From Saccopteryx bilineata (Eukaryota; Chordata; Mammalia; Chiroptera; Emballonuridae): a DNA stretch of 64,000 nucleotides. Under the pieces are notes generated by a model. It saw only the letters and a list, made by a program, of their open reading frames with translations. It had not been told where the DNA came from and made no database searches. A program made the position numbers and the translations under genes. The DNA is taken from the NCBI RefSeq assembly GCF_036850765.1, contig NC_089494.1:1984001-2048000 (forward strand). Direction: 5' to 3'. This document shows positions 22,860 to 33,383 of this stretch, one piece after another; position 1 is the first letter of the stretch; the number at the start of each line of letters is the position of its first letter.

Positions 22860-24215
22860 TTGTTTACGAAAGCACTGCATGCTCATTCTAGAAAGTTAGA
22901 AAACAAACAAAGGTAAGTAGAAACATTATATTCCCATCACCTAGAAATCGCCACTGTTTATAGTTTACTATACGTCCTTCCAGATCTTTTGAAGACAGGT
23001 ACAATGCCCATGTGCATTTTCTTACCAGTGTGAGAGAGATCACACTGTCCATACTGTTTCGCCGATTAAAGTGTACAAGGCTGTGGGTTTTAGTACGTTC
23101 GCAAAGCTGTGCAGCCATCGCGACCATCTGATTCCTGTTCATCACTCCGGAAAGAACCTCACATATATTAGCAGTCACCCCTGTCCTCCCCTCCCCCCCT
23201 GGTAACCACTCCCCTAACTTCAGTCTCTGTGGGGTTTCCCTAGTGTAGATATTTCATGTAAATGGATCACAACGGGTGGCCCTTTTGTGCCTGGCTTATT
23301 TTGCCTAGCATATCGTGTTCAAAGGTCATCCGTGTTGTAGTGTGTATAGCATATTGTGTTCAAAGGTCATCCATGTTGTAGCATGTATAGCATATAGTGA
23401 TCAAAGGTCATCCGTGTTGTAGCGTGCATAAGCACTTCTCTTTTCATGGCCGAATGATATTCTCTTGGATGCATAGACCACGTTTTGTTTATTCATTCTT
23501 CAGCTCGTGGCGGATTGCACTGTTTTCACTGCTTGGCTATTCGGAGTAATGCTGCTATGAATATTTTCTGTGCATGCTATGAATACATCTGCACAAGTTT
23601 TTATATGTACATGTATGTTTTAGTCTGTCTTGGGTATGTGGTATCTTATTGTGATTTTGTATGCATGTCCTGATCCCTCATGAAGTTAAATATTTTTTTT
23701 GGGGGGGGGCTTCTTGGCCATTTCTGTCTCTTCTTTGGAGAAATGTCTATTCAGAGCCTTTAACCATTTTTAGTTGGGTTATTTGTCTTTTTATTGTTGA
23801 GTTGTAAGAATTCCTTATATATCCTAGACACCAGCCCCTTATCAGATACATCATGTGCTAGTGTTTTTCTCCCATTCTGTGGGAGAAAACGTTCTTAATG
23901 GTGTGCTTTAAATCACAAACATGTTAAATTTTGATGAAGTCCAATTGATCCATTGTTTCCTTTGGTTGTGTGTGATTTTGGTGTCCCGTTGAAGAAACCA
24001 TTGCCTGATCCACAAGTCATAAAGATTTACACCTATAGTTTCTTCTAAATGCTTTATCATTTTAGGTTAATAATTTTTAGTTAACTTTTTGTATATGGTG
24101 TGAGGTAGGGGTACACTGTATTCTTCACATGTGGCTATCCAATTGTCCCAATGTCATTTGTTGAAATAACTATCCTTTCCCCCATTCAATTGTTTTAGCA
24201 ACCTTTTATATATAT
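22860..24215 (-). mobile_element. L1 3' half, antisense
   Basis: The plus strand reads as antisense L1: 'gaatgatattctcttggatg', 'gtttattcattcttcagctc', 'tccttatatatcctagacac', 'tgatgaagtccaattgatcc', 'gtatatggtgtgaggtaggg' and 'catttgttgaaataac'. These are well-known words of the ORF2 end and 3' UTR of mammalian L1M-type elements. Frames are broken throughout. A local 41-bp triplication lies inside it at 23309-23430. Confidence 0.8.
23309..23430. repeat. 41-bp tandem triplication inside L1
   Basis: Three diverged copies of 'catatngtgntcaaaggtca' followed by 'tccgtgttgtagngtgtata'. The ancestral L1 sequence normally holds one copy, so this is a local duplication after insertion. Confidence 0.85.
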
Positions 24216-25319
24216 ATATTTTGTTTGTTTGTTTCTCTATTTCTGCTTTCTTTCAGGTATGAGAGAGGTATTTCCCAGTGTACCCTTTTAATTCCTTTGT
24301 CGTTTCTTATACAATTCTTGAGACCTCTTCATTACTTGTCCCGAGGATTACAGTTCACATCTTTAGATGTTGCAATCTAGTTCAGATAACTGTAAACTTA
24401 ATTTTAATAGGTGGATATCACTTAGTTTAATCTGCTTAGAGTTGATTAAGCTTCATAAAATGTGTAGATTAAGGGCTTTTATCAAGTTTAGCAGTTTTGC
24501 CTGTTATGTTTTCACATGTTCTGTCGGCTCCTTTCTCTTCCTGTCCCCTTGGGGTGGGGGGGGGATCAGGTTCTGTGAACACTATGTAAACATTGACAAT
24601 ACCTCAACATTTACATAATGTAACCCTCTCAGCTCTGTTCTTGTTTCTGCATTTTTTTTCTTTCTGTTTCTCAGACTGAAAAAACTTCATTGACTTATCT
24701 TCAAGCTGATTTATTTATTTATTTATTTTTAGTTTTTATATAAGGAATGTAGTAAATTTGTGACTTCCACATTGGATGGCTGCCCAGGTGTGCCCACCTT
24801 AGAGAGAGCCCTGATGACAACTGCCACTTTAACAACCAGCTCAATGAACTCAATGAAGAATGAAGTATCGATTCTGCCCAACTGGTGCAAACCAGCTGAA
24901 TCCCACCCCTGTGTATATCCCACGAAGAATTCATATCCAGAACCTATAGACGCTCTGTACATCAACAAGAAAAGGCAAACATTCCCAAAGAGAAGCCAGC
25001 CACAGACTTGGGCAGGCAGCACGCCTGAGAGGTGATTCACGGGACGAGAAGCCCTAGTCATGGGGACAGGCTGGTGCAACCACGATGTGACGTCTCTTCA
25101 CACGCATCAGAATAGCTAAAACGACAGGGACAGGAAGGACCCAGCAAAGCCCAGGGGTGGGGCACTGGCAGCCCTCAGACTGCGGTTGGCATTGAGCGCT
25201 GATGCATCAGTTTTGGGGAGTGGGGGGGCTGTCTCTTAAAATTGAACAAATGCTCACCTAGCATCCCAGCAGTACCTCTCTGGGAGTGTGTGTGTGTGTG
25301 TGTGTGTGTGTATTATATG
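24216..25319. other. Probable further L1 debris
   Basis: Parts look L1-like: 'gtctcttcacacgcatcag' near 25090 resembles sense L1, and the block near 24640-24720 resembles antisense L1. Boundaries cannot be set by eye. A TG microsatellite lies at 25287-25312, just left of the MITE. Confidence 0.4.
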
Positions 25320-25321
25320 TA

Positions 25322-25919
25322 CAGTGTGTCCACAAAGTCATGGTGCACTTTTGACTGGTCACAGGAAAACAACAAAAGATGATAGAAATGCAAAATCTGC
25401 ACCAAATAAAAGGAAAACTCTCCCAGTTTCATACCTATTCAGTGCAGTTTGATGTGGGCTCACGCACAGATTTTTTAGGGCTCCTTAGGTATGTATCCCG
25501 TATAGCCTCTACAGACTCGTCACTGACTGATGGCCTACCAGAACAGGGTTTCTCCACCAAACTGCTGGTTTCCTTCAACTGCTTATCCCACCGAGTAATG
25601 TTATTCCTATGGGGTAGCGCTTCGTTATAAACACGTCGATATTCACGTTGCACTTTGGTCATGGATTTGAACTTAGCGAGCCACAGAACACACTGAACTT
25701 TCCTCTGTACCGTCCACATCTCGACTGGCATGGCCGTGGGCTGCTCCACTGTATACACAGTGTTACGTCATCATCTGCACATGTGCACATGCTGCCACAT
25801 CATCCTACAGAAACTGGGAGGGTTTTCCTTTTATTTGGTGCAGATTTCACATTTCTGTCATCTTTTGTTGCTTTCCCTGTGACCAGTCAGAAGTGCACCA
25901 TGACTTCACGGACACACTA
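25322..25919 (-). mobile_element. Mariner-type MITE, second copy
   Basis: 598 bp, flanked by TA at 25320-25321 and 25920-25921. The inverted ends (cagtgtgtccacaaagtcat on the left) and internal layout match the copy at 11774-12370. The last base of the right end is changed (a for g). Two copies in one orientation with high identity and the same internal truncation show that this shortened form itself amplified. Confidence 0.88.
25435..25758 (-). pseudogene. Truncated mariner-type transposase N-terminus, second copy
   Basis: 107 codons, five residue differences from the copy at 11887-12210 (K/E, H/R, G/S, N/S, R/C). It keeps the same start, the helix-turn-helix region with the SGRPSVSDE linker, and the same stop. 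The catalytic domain is absent. The preserved frame may reflect recent amplification, so selection need not be assumed. Confidence 0.7.
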
Positions 25920-25921
25920 TA

Positions 25922-26600
25922 GACTAAATGTGCTGTTGAGTTCCTCCAGTGAAATTTTATTCTAGTTGCTATTTTCAACTATAAAATTTCTATACGGTTT
26001 TTCTTCTTTTTAAATAATTTCTATCTCTTGATCGGTCTTCTACGTTTGTTGAGACAAATGTATTTTTCCTTGGTTCTCTGGACACATTTAAAATAGCTGG
26101 CTTCAATTCTCTGTCTAGTAAGTCTAACCTGTAGGCGCCCCCGGGGACAATTTCTACCGACTGCTCTTAGTCCCCTGTGTGGGTCATCCTCCTTGTTTCT
26201 TTGCTCGTTTCCTACCTTTTTGTTGTTGTTGTTGTTGGAAACTGAGCATTTTAAATAACATCATGTGGCAACTCTAGAAATCAGATTCTCCTCCTCTTCA
26301 GGTGTGTTGTGGCTGCTGCTGTCAGCTGTTCAGTGACCACTCTGAGCTGACCCTGTACTCTCTGTCCTGTGTGACCCCTCCTGCCTGTGCTGTTGGTTTA
26401 GTGGGCAGTTCACTGTTCGACAGAGATTGTGTTAACTTCCTGGAATCAGTAGGTGGCACAGGCTTTGCTGGCTGAGGGGAAGGGGGGGCTGTGTCTCTGT
26501 GTTGGGGGCGATTCTTCAACCACCAGGCAAGCGGATGTAAGCCTTCACTTCCTGCTTGCAAAGAACCTCAACTGAGCCAGTGGAGAGGCCCCGGGCCTTG
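25922..26600 (-). mobile_element. L1 remnant, antisense
   Basis: 'cttgatcggtcttctacg', 'gttggaaactgagcatttta' and 'gtggcaactctagaaatcag' resemble antisense mid-L1 sequence. A TTG run lies at 26221-26237. It is probably the continuation of the L1 interrupted by the MITE. Confidence 0.45.
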
Positions 26601-27115
26601 TCACGTCCCTCCTGGGCACACGCGTGACCTTGAGTGTGCACCTGCCACCCTGCCCCGCACGTGGCCTTCCGGATTCCCAGGACCACGCAGTTTCCCCAAG
26701 CCCCCCTCTGGGCGTCCTTTTCTGTACCTTTTCTTTTGATGTTTTTGGTCATTTTGTCGTTCACCGTAATGGTTAGTGCCACCTCAGGCGGCAGCCATGA
26801 CACACACCTGCCATCCTCCCGGGAACCGGAACGATCGGGCTGAGTGATAACCGTCTGCCTGACATGGTGCTTTGGGGGGGTCTCCAGCTCCGTTCTGTCA
26901 CCCGCGGTGGCCGCGGCTGGGCTGCAGGCGTCCGGAGATGGCGGGACCGCTGGCTTTCAAGGCTGCCCCAGAGCTGGGGACAGGGGGACGTTGACAGGGA
27001 GACAGGAACATGCCACAGAGCTCACTGTGGTTCCTGACACTCAGCCATTTAAAAAAAAGAAAACCTCCCTAGGTTACTGTAAGTCTTTGATTCATCTCCA
27101 GCATTCTGAAAAAAA
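26601..27115. other. No gene seen
   Basis: GC-rich sequence with no supported feature. A short A run precedes the LTR fragment. Confidence 0.4.
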
Positions 27116-27543
27116 GGTGATGTTAATGTGTGTTGGGGGCGGCCCATGGGCAGGCAGGATCCTTGTAGCCTGGGGCTTGGTTTGAGGACTAAGCCTTTCC
27201 TACCCTTTTTGATGTGGGGTGGTACAATTCCCCTCATGTCTCTGATAAGTGACTTTGTATTAAAGACTTCCCTATTTTGTATATTGGATTAAAGGTTTGA
27301 ATTTCTACACTATAAAATGGGGCAGAACGGGAGCTTGCCCCCTCTTGGTTCCTGAGATTAACATTAGAACAGAGAGCAGAGAGGAGAGCAGAGAGGGGCC
27401 ATGTGGAGGAGGCCAGGAGAAGCAGCCAAGATGGCGGAGTGCTGAGTGAGAAGCCAGTTTGTGCAGAGTTTGTGCAGGGAGAAGGAAGGAGATGGGGAAC
27501 AGAGGTGAATAAGTCTGGTGAGCTAGAAACCTTTGATTCTAGG
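27116..27543 (+). mobile_element. ERV LTR fragment
   Basis: Middle part of the same LTR family as the three copies to the right. It lacks the TGTTGGGC head and stops at 'gattctagg', where the next LTR head begins. It holds the LTR TATA box (cactataaaatgggg) near 27311 and the 'gccaagatggcgg' segment. That segment contains a YY1-type CCATNTT motif on the opposite strand. Confidence 0.8.
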
Positions 27544-28964
27544 TGTTGGGCGGATAAAATGTATTATGCTGTAAAGCCAGAAGCCACGGCCAGGGCCACT
27601 ATCACAGCAGCCTGGCCCATGCAGGTTCGCATTGGATTTGGACAGTCGGCAAAGAAACAGCGGAGCCAAAAACTGGTGGGCCATAGTCTTTAATTCTAGC
27701 TTTGCACCCAGCGGGCAAGTAAAAATACACACTGGGCTCCAAAACCCAGTCACATTCAGTGCTCACAAAGCTACTGACTTATCCGAGTTTCCTAGAATCA
27801 AAGGTCTCTAGCTCACCAGATTTATTCACCTCTGTTCCCCATCTCCTTCCTTATCCCAGATACAAACTCTACACAAACTGGCATCTCACTCAGCACTCCG
27901 CCATCTTGGCTGCTTCTCCTGGCCTCCTCCACGGGGCCTCCTCCCGCTGCTGGCTCTATTCTCTCTGCTCTCTCATGCTAACCTCAGGAACCAAGAGCCC
28001 AAACTCTCATTTCGTCCCCATTTTATAGTGTAGAAATCCAAACCCTTAATCCAATATACAAAACAAGGAAGTCTCTAATACAAAGTCAGCCTCTGAGGCA
28101 TGATAGGATTGTACCGCCCTACATCAAAAAGGGTAGGAAAGGCTTAATCCCAAAACCAAGCCCCAGGCTAAAGGATTCTGCCTGCCTTTAGCCCACCCAA
28201 ACACACATTAATATCACCTGGGTGACAGCCTCCTCCTGTTATCTTTAACAAAGTGAGCATAATACATTTTATCTGCCCAACATATGCTCACTTTGTTAAA
28301 GATGGTGCTGCCTACGAGGAGGTCATCGCCCAGGTGATATTAATGTGTGTCTCTGTGGGCTAAAGGCAGGCAGAATCCTTGTAGCCTGGGGCTTGGTTTT
28401 AGGACTAAGCCTTTCCCACCCTTTTTGATGTGGGGTGGTACAATCCTATCATGCCTCAGAGAAGTGCCTTTGTATTAGAGACTTCCCTATTTTGTATATT
28501 GGATTAAAGGTTTGGAATCTACACTATAAAGTGGGGGCAGAATGAGAGCTTGCCCTCTTGGTTCCTGAGATTATCATTAGAGGAGAGAGCAGAGAGAAGA
28601 GAGCAGAAAGAGGCCATGTGGCCAGGAGAAGCAGCCAAGATGGCGGAGTATTGAGTGAAAGGCCAGTTTGTGCAGTTTGACGCTGGAGAAGGAAGGAGAT
28701 GGGGAACAGAGGTGAATAAGTCTGGTGAGCTAGAAACCTTTGATTCTAGGAAACTCGGATAAGTCAGTAGCTTTGTGAGCACTGAATGTGAGTGGGTTTT
28801 GGAGCCCAGTGTGTGTTTTTACTTGCCCACCGGGTGCAAGCTAGGATTAAAGATGATGATCCACCAGTTTTTGGCTCCGTTGTTTCTTTACCGACTGTCC
28901 GAATCCTATGCGAACCTGCATGGGCCAGGCGGCTGTGATGGTGGCCCTGGATACTGGCTTTACA
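27544..28964 (+). mobile_element. ERV LTR split by an inverted LTR
   Basis: The head TGTTGGGCGGATAAAATG occupies 27544-27569; the rest continues at 28283-28964 and ends in CTTTACA. The five bases tatgc at 27565-27569 are repeated at 28283-28287, the target-site duplication of the LTR inserted between. The TATA box (cactataaagtgggg) lies near 28514. Removing the insertion leaves an LTR of about 700 bp with TG...CA ends, apparently a solo LTR. Confidence 0.85.
27570..28282 (-). mobile_element. Solo ERV LTR, inverted, nested in another LTR
   Basis: A full LTR of 713 bp on the minus strand, from TGTTGGGCAG to CTTTACA, flanked by the 5-bp duplication tatgc. Same family as its host LTR, so the host LTR's right part and this one form a large inverted repeat with arms of about 680 bp. 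The 5-bp duplication fits ERV-L-like (class III) integration. Confidence 0.88.
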
Positions 28965-29045
28965 ATTAATATTAATATTTTAGGAGGAAAAGGCCAGGCT
29001 TTCCTGTCCTTTCTTTGGAAAATGGAGGGAAAAGAATATAGAAGT

Positions 29046-29571
29046 GTCCTGACTTACAAGGACAAGTAGGGTCATTTGGTTTTAAGTTCTCTGAAAGGAT
29101 TAAGGTTATCTGAGGAAATCCCTTTCTCCTTCAATAAGAGACAAAATTAACGTACCACCCTACACTGATTTTAGCTCTCCCTCCCTTCCTGGAATCTGAG
29201 ATTAACGTGTACCTCTAGGCACAGGAGGAGAGAGAGATACTGAAAGGATTTGTCAATGTCTTTGATTGTATTACCTTGAAAGTTTTAACGTTCTTTGTAA
29301 ATCCCCTGGACAGATGTTATAATCTTGTTAATGATTGTGTCATGCCCCCCAACCTGTATGTGGTCAAAGGGTATATAACCAGCCCCTGAAATATACTCGG
29401 CATGCAGGATTTGGGTCTGCTGTGCCCCGTGTCAGCCATATGCGGCCGGCATATTTAACAAATCTCCTCCTTCAATAAAACTCTTCAAAATTCATCTGGA
29501 CTGGGTGTCTCTGAGCAAACCCGCTGAAGTGGGGTACGGTGCCTTTCAGAATCTGGGGTGCGGTACTTTAC
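29046..29571 (+). mobile_element. Candidate LTR of a second ERV family
   Basis: About 526 bp from tgtcctgac to ctttaca. It carries promoter and polyadenylation signals in LTR order: TATA box gggtatataaccagcc at about 29368, then aataaaactcttc at about 29476, then a GT-rich end. A purine-rich stretch (ggagggaaaag) lies just upstream of the left end, like a polypurine tract. A clear target duplication was not found, so the boundaries are tentative. Confidence 0.55.
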
Positions 29572-30921
29572 AAGAGTTGCTCATTATATTTAGACAGTTT
29601 TCAGACATCCTTTCCCTGGCGTTCCCCCGGAAACCACCCAGCCGTTCGTTAGTCTTCATTTTGCACGCGGTTTAGGTAGTCGGTCTGTGTTTATAAATTA
29701 ACCACGGAAACATTCAGTGCTGTGCTTCCTTGTGCCCAGGCGCGGTTCTCAGCAGGGTCCTTCTGTCCTCAGAGTGGTCCGAGGAACCTGGGAGGCCCCC
29801 TAGGACAGCGGATCCGAATTTCACCGTCAGAGACCGATGGCTGCGAGCGACTCAGAGCGCGGAAGAGGCTGCGCCCTGTGCACAGATGCTCCTCACAGCC
29901 TTTGGTCCTGAAGTGAAGAGAGCTAGAATCCATCCCCACGTCTGTATTAGGGACGGGAACAGGTAGGTGAATTAACTCTGCCTTTTCTCCCTAGAATGGC
30001 ACGCCCCCATTCTCCGAAATAATTCCACAAACCGCATGGAAGCACGGACCACTTTTTTTTTTTTTAGGGTGTGTTCATTAAAAAAAAAAAAAAAAAAAAA
30101 AAAGCACAGCCCAAGCTCCTCTGCGCCCCGGTTATAACTCTGGGACAAGTATATCTGTGCGTGTCTGCCAGCCAGCAGGGGAGGGAAAGAATGAAGGCAA
30201 TTTGTTAGGGTGGAGAAGAATGGTGGGCGTGCTCCAACGAGATTTTTCTTCTTCGTTTTATTGTTATGCTGTGAGTGCAATAAATTGAAGTTTAAAAAAA
30301 AATAGGTCAACACGTCTGAGAGAAGGAATGATTTCCCTGTGGCCTGTGTGTGCTGGAGGTGGCGCAGGCCAGGGACCGCGGGGACAGGGGCTGCGGGAGC
30401 CCGGGGTGGTTCCTTTGTGGTGTGACCTGGGGGCCAGATCGCTGCCTGTCAGCCCCGGAGGAGGGACCCGGGGACCTGGGCTGAGGATGGAATGTAGCTC
30501 CCTGCCAAGAGGAAGAGGAGGAGGAGGAGGAGGAGGAGGAGGAGGAGAAGAAAGGCCCTGTCTTTTCCCTCCTGGTAGACAAGATGTTTTTCCAGTAAAT
30601 AACTGTAAAGTCTCCCATGAAATATAAGCCTCATGAATTATTTGGCCCTTTTGAGATCCAGGAATCTTTCAATGTCCGGACAGACAGGGTCACGGAGCCC
30701 TGTGACGGATGCCCGTGTCTCCCCTGGGGGGCACTCCCTTCCTGACAGTAATGAAGCGCCCCCTCCCCACCCCACCCCTGCCCCCCTCCGCCCCCTCTGC
30801 CTGAGTTGGAGGCCTCTGGCCCCCACAGTTCAGCAGCTCCCAGCCTGGATTTCTTCTCTAGCTTTTTTTTTGCTTGTTTTTTTTTTTTTTTTGCTTGTTT
30901 GCTTGTTTGTCTTTCTTTTAG
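29572..30921. other. No gene seen; homopolymer and GGA runs
   Basis: An A run at about 30080-30103, a GGA run at about 30510-30548 and T-rich runs near 30862-30910. At 30275-30300 'gtgcaataaattgaag' precedes an A run, which could be the 3' end of a retrocopy, but no coding match supports it. Confidence 0.4.
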
Positions 30922-30926
30922 GTGTC

Positions 30927-30973
30927 TGTAAAGCCAATATATACATCATATTTACAAACTTATTTGACCAACA
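30927..30973 (-). mobile_element. 3' LTR remnant, 47 bp
   Basis: It keeps the LTR head (TGTTGGTCAAATAAG and about 20 more bases) and the tail TTGGCTTTACA, with everything between deleted. The preserved ends, polypurine tract and flanking duplication show that it is the true 3' LTR. Confidence 0.8.
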
Positions 30974-30985
30974 TTCCACCCCTTT
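30974..30985 (-). other. Polypurine tract
   Basis: aaaggggtggaa on the minus strand directly precedes the TG of the 3' LTR, the expected plus-strand primer position. Confidence 0.75.
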
Positions 30986-31252
30986 AGCTCGCTTACAATC
31001 TGAAGAACAGGTATTCCTGCACAAGGAAATTAAGCACATTACACAAATTACAACAACATGACAAATCATACAATTTCAACAATTACAAGGTACACTTCAC
31101 CAGTCTCTGAGCACTTTGCCAAAAGTGTAAAATGTCCTCGGCCTTCTTTCTAGCCATGGCAAAAGCTTCCCGGGGCAGGGGAGTGCTTCCAGCAAAGCCA
31201 CCCCCCACCCCCATCAGGGTATTTCACATTGTCCAAAATCCGTAAGTCCATC

Positions 31253-31923
31253 TGTTGGGCAGATAAAATGTATTATGCTCACTTTGTTAAAGAGGCCATT
31301 GCCCAGGTGATATTAATGTGTGTTGAGAATTGTTGTAGCCTGAGGCTTGGTTTTGGGATTAAGCCTGTCCCACCCTTTTTGGCGTGAGGTGGTACAATCC
31401 TATCATGCCTCATAGAAGTGATTTTGTATTAGGGACTTCCCTACTTTGTATATTGGATTGGAGGTTGTGAAGCTACAATATAGAATGAGGGCGGAACGAG
31501 AGTTGGCTCTTGGTTCCTGAGATTAGAAGAGAGAGCAGAGGAGAGCAGAGTAAGGCCACGTGGAGGAGGCCAGGAGAAGCAGCCAAGATGGCGGAGTGCT
31601 GAGTGAGATGCCAGTTTGTGTAGAGTTTGTATCTGGGATAAGGAAAGGAGATGGGGAACAGAGGTGAATAAGTCTGGTGAGCTAGAAACCTTTGATTCTA
31701 GGAAACTCGGATAAGTCAGTAGCTTTGTGAGCACTGAATGTGACTGGGTTTTGGAGCCCAGTGTGTATTTTTACTTGCCCGCCGGGTGCAAAGCTAGAAT
31801 TAAAGACGATGGCCCACCAGTTTTTGGCTCCGCTGTTTCTTTGCCGACTGTCCGAATCCAATGTGAACCTGCATGGGCTGGGCTCCTCTGATAGTGGCCC
31901 TGGCCTTGGCTCCTGGCTTTACA
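31253..31923 (+). mobile_element. Solo ERV LTR inserted in the provirus
   Basis: 671 bp from TGTTGGGCAG to CTTTACA on the plus strand, flanked on both sides by the perfect 5-bp duplication ccatc (31248-31252 and 31924-31928). It belongs to the same family as the LTRs at 27.1-29 kb. The surrounding internal sequence joins cleanly once it is removed, so it landed after the minus-strand provirus. A long plus-strand frame (31740-32987) that crosses it is spurious. Confidence 0.92.
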
Positions 31924-32026
31924 CCATCCAACAAAGGAGCCAGTGCCCACTCGGTCATAGTCCAGGAATAAGTCCACGCACATGGGGCCTCAACCACTCC
32001 CCTCATTCCTGCCGTCCTGGCAGGTC

Positions 32027-32680
32027 TTACTGTCCCAAAAAGGAGCACGTGGCAATGGCAGTCAGCGTTTCCATCTCTGCTCCAGAGAGCATGATGGCAT
32101 TCACCCCTATGTCCCAAAATCGCAGACCTACCAGGGGTGTAGCAGGTACTCCTTGCTGCTGGGCTCTCACCTTCTGGAGACTGTGGATTGCAACTCCAGA
32201 CGGATTCTCCTCATCCTCCAAAGAGGAACTGAAAACACCAGCTCCCACTGCCGGGCTTGAGCCCTGGGCCGCTGCCGCCTTCTGCTCCACAGGCCTTGCA
32301 GCCCCAGCCCCAGCCTCAGCCCCGGCCTCCTGCCACTGCTGGCTCTACACTAAGTCCAGGGCGATCTGCAGCTCACGAACCTGTGATTCCTTCTCCAGTG
32401 GCTGCTCCATTTCCAGGCGAATCTCGCGAACCTGGTCAGCCTCCTTCTCCAGCACTTCCTCCAGCTCCAGGGTCAGCATCTGTTTCTCCCACGTTTGCTC
32501 CAGCTCCTTCCACTGCTCGGTTTGCAGGTCCTGGGCAGCCTCTTCTACAGAGCTCTTGGTTTCCTCACGCATGGCTGTAAAAGTCAGCCAGCCTACGGCC
32601 CCCAAAAGGACAGCAGCCAGTCCTCTACTCCACCGCTCAAAGGTGGTGGCTCCATACTCATCTGTATCGAATCCTGCCAC
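32027..32680 (-). pseudogene. ERV gag-like pseudogene
   Basis: One reading frame of about 218 codons on the minus strand, interrupted by a single TAG (32347-32345). It opens after a stop at a GTG that overlaps the primer site; the first ATG is at 32572. The N-terminal part has a hydrophobic patch (LAAVLLGAVGWLTF), the middle is a Glu/Gln/Leu-rich heptad-like coiled coil, then an Ala/Gly linker. The C-terminal part has a W-D-x-G ... L-S-G-A-E pattern that I associate with ERV-L-type Gag. It ends soon after, so capsid and nucleocapsid parts are missing. The assignment needs a profile search. Confidence 0.5.
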
Positions 32681-32691
32681 AGACTACGCCA
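32668..32691 (-). other. Primer binding site, tRNA-Ser-like
   Basis: Two bases after the 5' LTR the minus strand reads TGGCGTAGTC, then TGT, then GGCAGGATTCGA. Apart from the small insertion this is the complement of the 3' end of mammalian tRNA-Ser (CCA end, acceptor and T arm). HERV-S in the ERV-L group is named for this primer. Confidence 0.7.
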
Positions 32692-32693
32692 AA

Positions 32694-33383
32694 TATAAAG
32701 CCAGTAGCCACGGCCACCATCACAGCCGCCTGGCCCATGCAGGTTCGCATTGGATTCGGACAGTCGTTAAAGAAACAACGGAGCCAAGAACTGGCGGGCC
32801 ATTACTTTTAATCCTAGCTTGCACCTGGTGGGCAAGTAAAAACACACACTGGGCTCCAAAACCCTCTCATTCAGTGCTCACAAAGCTACTGACTTATCCA
32901 AGTTTCCTAGAATCAAAGGTTTCTACCTCACCAGCCTTATTCACCTCTGTTCCCCATCTCCTTCTCTCTGCACAAACTCTGCACTAACTGGCTTCTCCCT
33001 ATGCGATCCACCATCTTGGCTGCTTCTCCTCTCCTCCACGTGGCCTTTCTCTGCTCTCTCCTCTAATGCTAATCTCAGGAACTGAGAGAGAGCAAGCTCC
33101 TATTCTGCCCCCACTTTATAGTGTAGAAATCAAAACCTCTAATCCAATATACAAACAAGGAAGTCTCTGATACAAAGTTACTTATCTGAGGCATGATGGG
33201 ATTCCTCATGAGACTGCACCACCCCACATCATGCAACAGTCAAGAGTGTGGGGGAAATCTTAGTCTTAAAACTAAGCCTTAGGCTATAACGACCCTGCCT
33301 GCTTACAGCCTGCCCCCCACACCCAATACAAACTATAAGCGAGCAAACATATACATCATATTTACAAACTTATCTGACCAACA
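32694..33383 (-). mobile_element. 5' LTR of the provirus
   Basis: 690 bp on the minus strand, from TGTTGGTCAGATAAG to CTTTATA (canonical CTTTACA mutated). It has a TATA-like cactataaagtgggg near 33125-33110 and the gccaagatggtgg segment. It differs from the solo LTR at 31253-31923 mainly in its first 150 bases, so two LTR subfamilies are present. Confidence 0.88.

Larger units (their letters stand above)
30927..33383 (-). mobile_element. Short ERV-L/HERV-S-like provirus, non-autonomous, interrupted
   Basis: Minus-strand order: 5' LTR (33383-32694), tRNA-Ser-like primer site, gag-like frame, a plus-strand solo LTR insertion (31253-31923), a short 3' internal part, the polypurine tract aaaggggtggaa (30985-30974) and a 3' LTR reduced to 47 bp (30973-30927). 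The whole is flanked by gtgtc (30922-30926) and gtatc (33384-33388), an imperfect 5-bp duplication. Without the solo LTR the internal region is only about 1.04 kb and has no pol or env, so it could only have moved in trans. Class III placement rests on primer type, duplication size and the gag-like motif. Confidence 0.8.

Noticed and set aside
30105..30303. Processed pseudogene 3' end (aataaa followed by an A run)
   Set aside because: No coding similarity, and target duplications cannot be defined among the A runs.
31740..32987. A 415-codon plus-strand frame
   Set aside because: It crosses from a solo LTR through antisense proviral sequence into an inverted LTR, so it is a chance frame opposite the gag-like frame.
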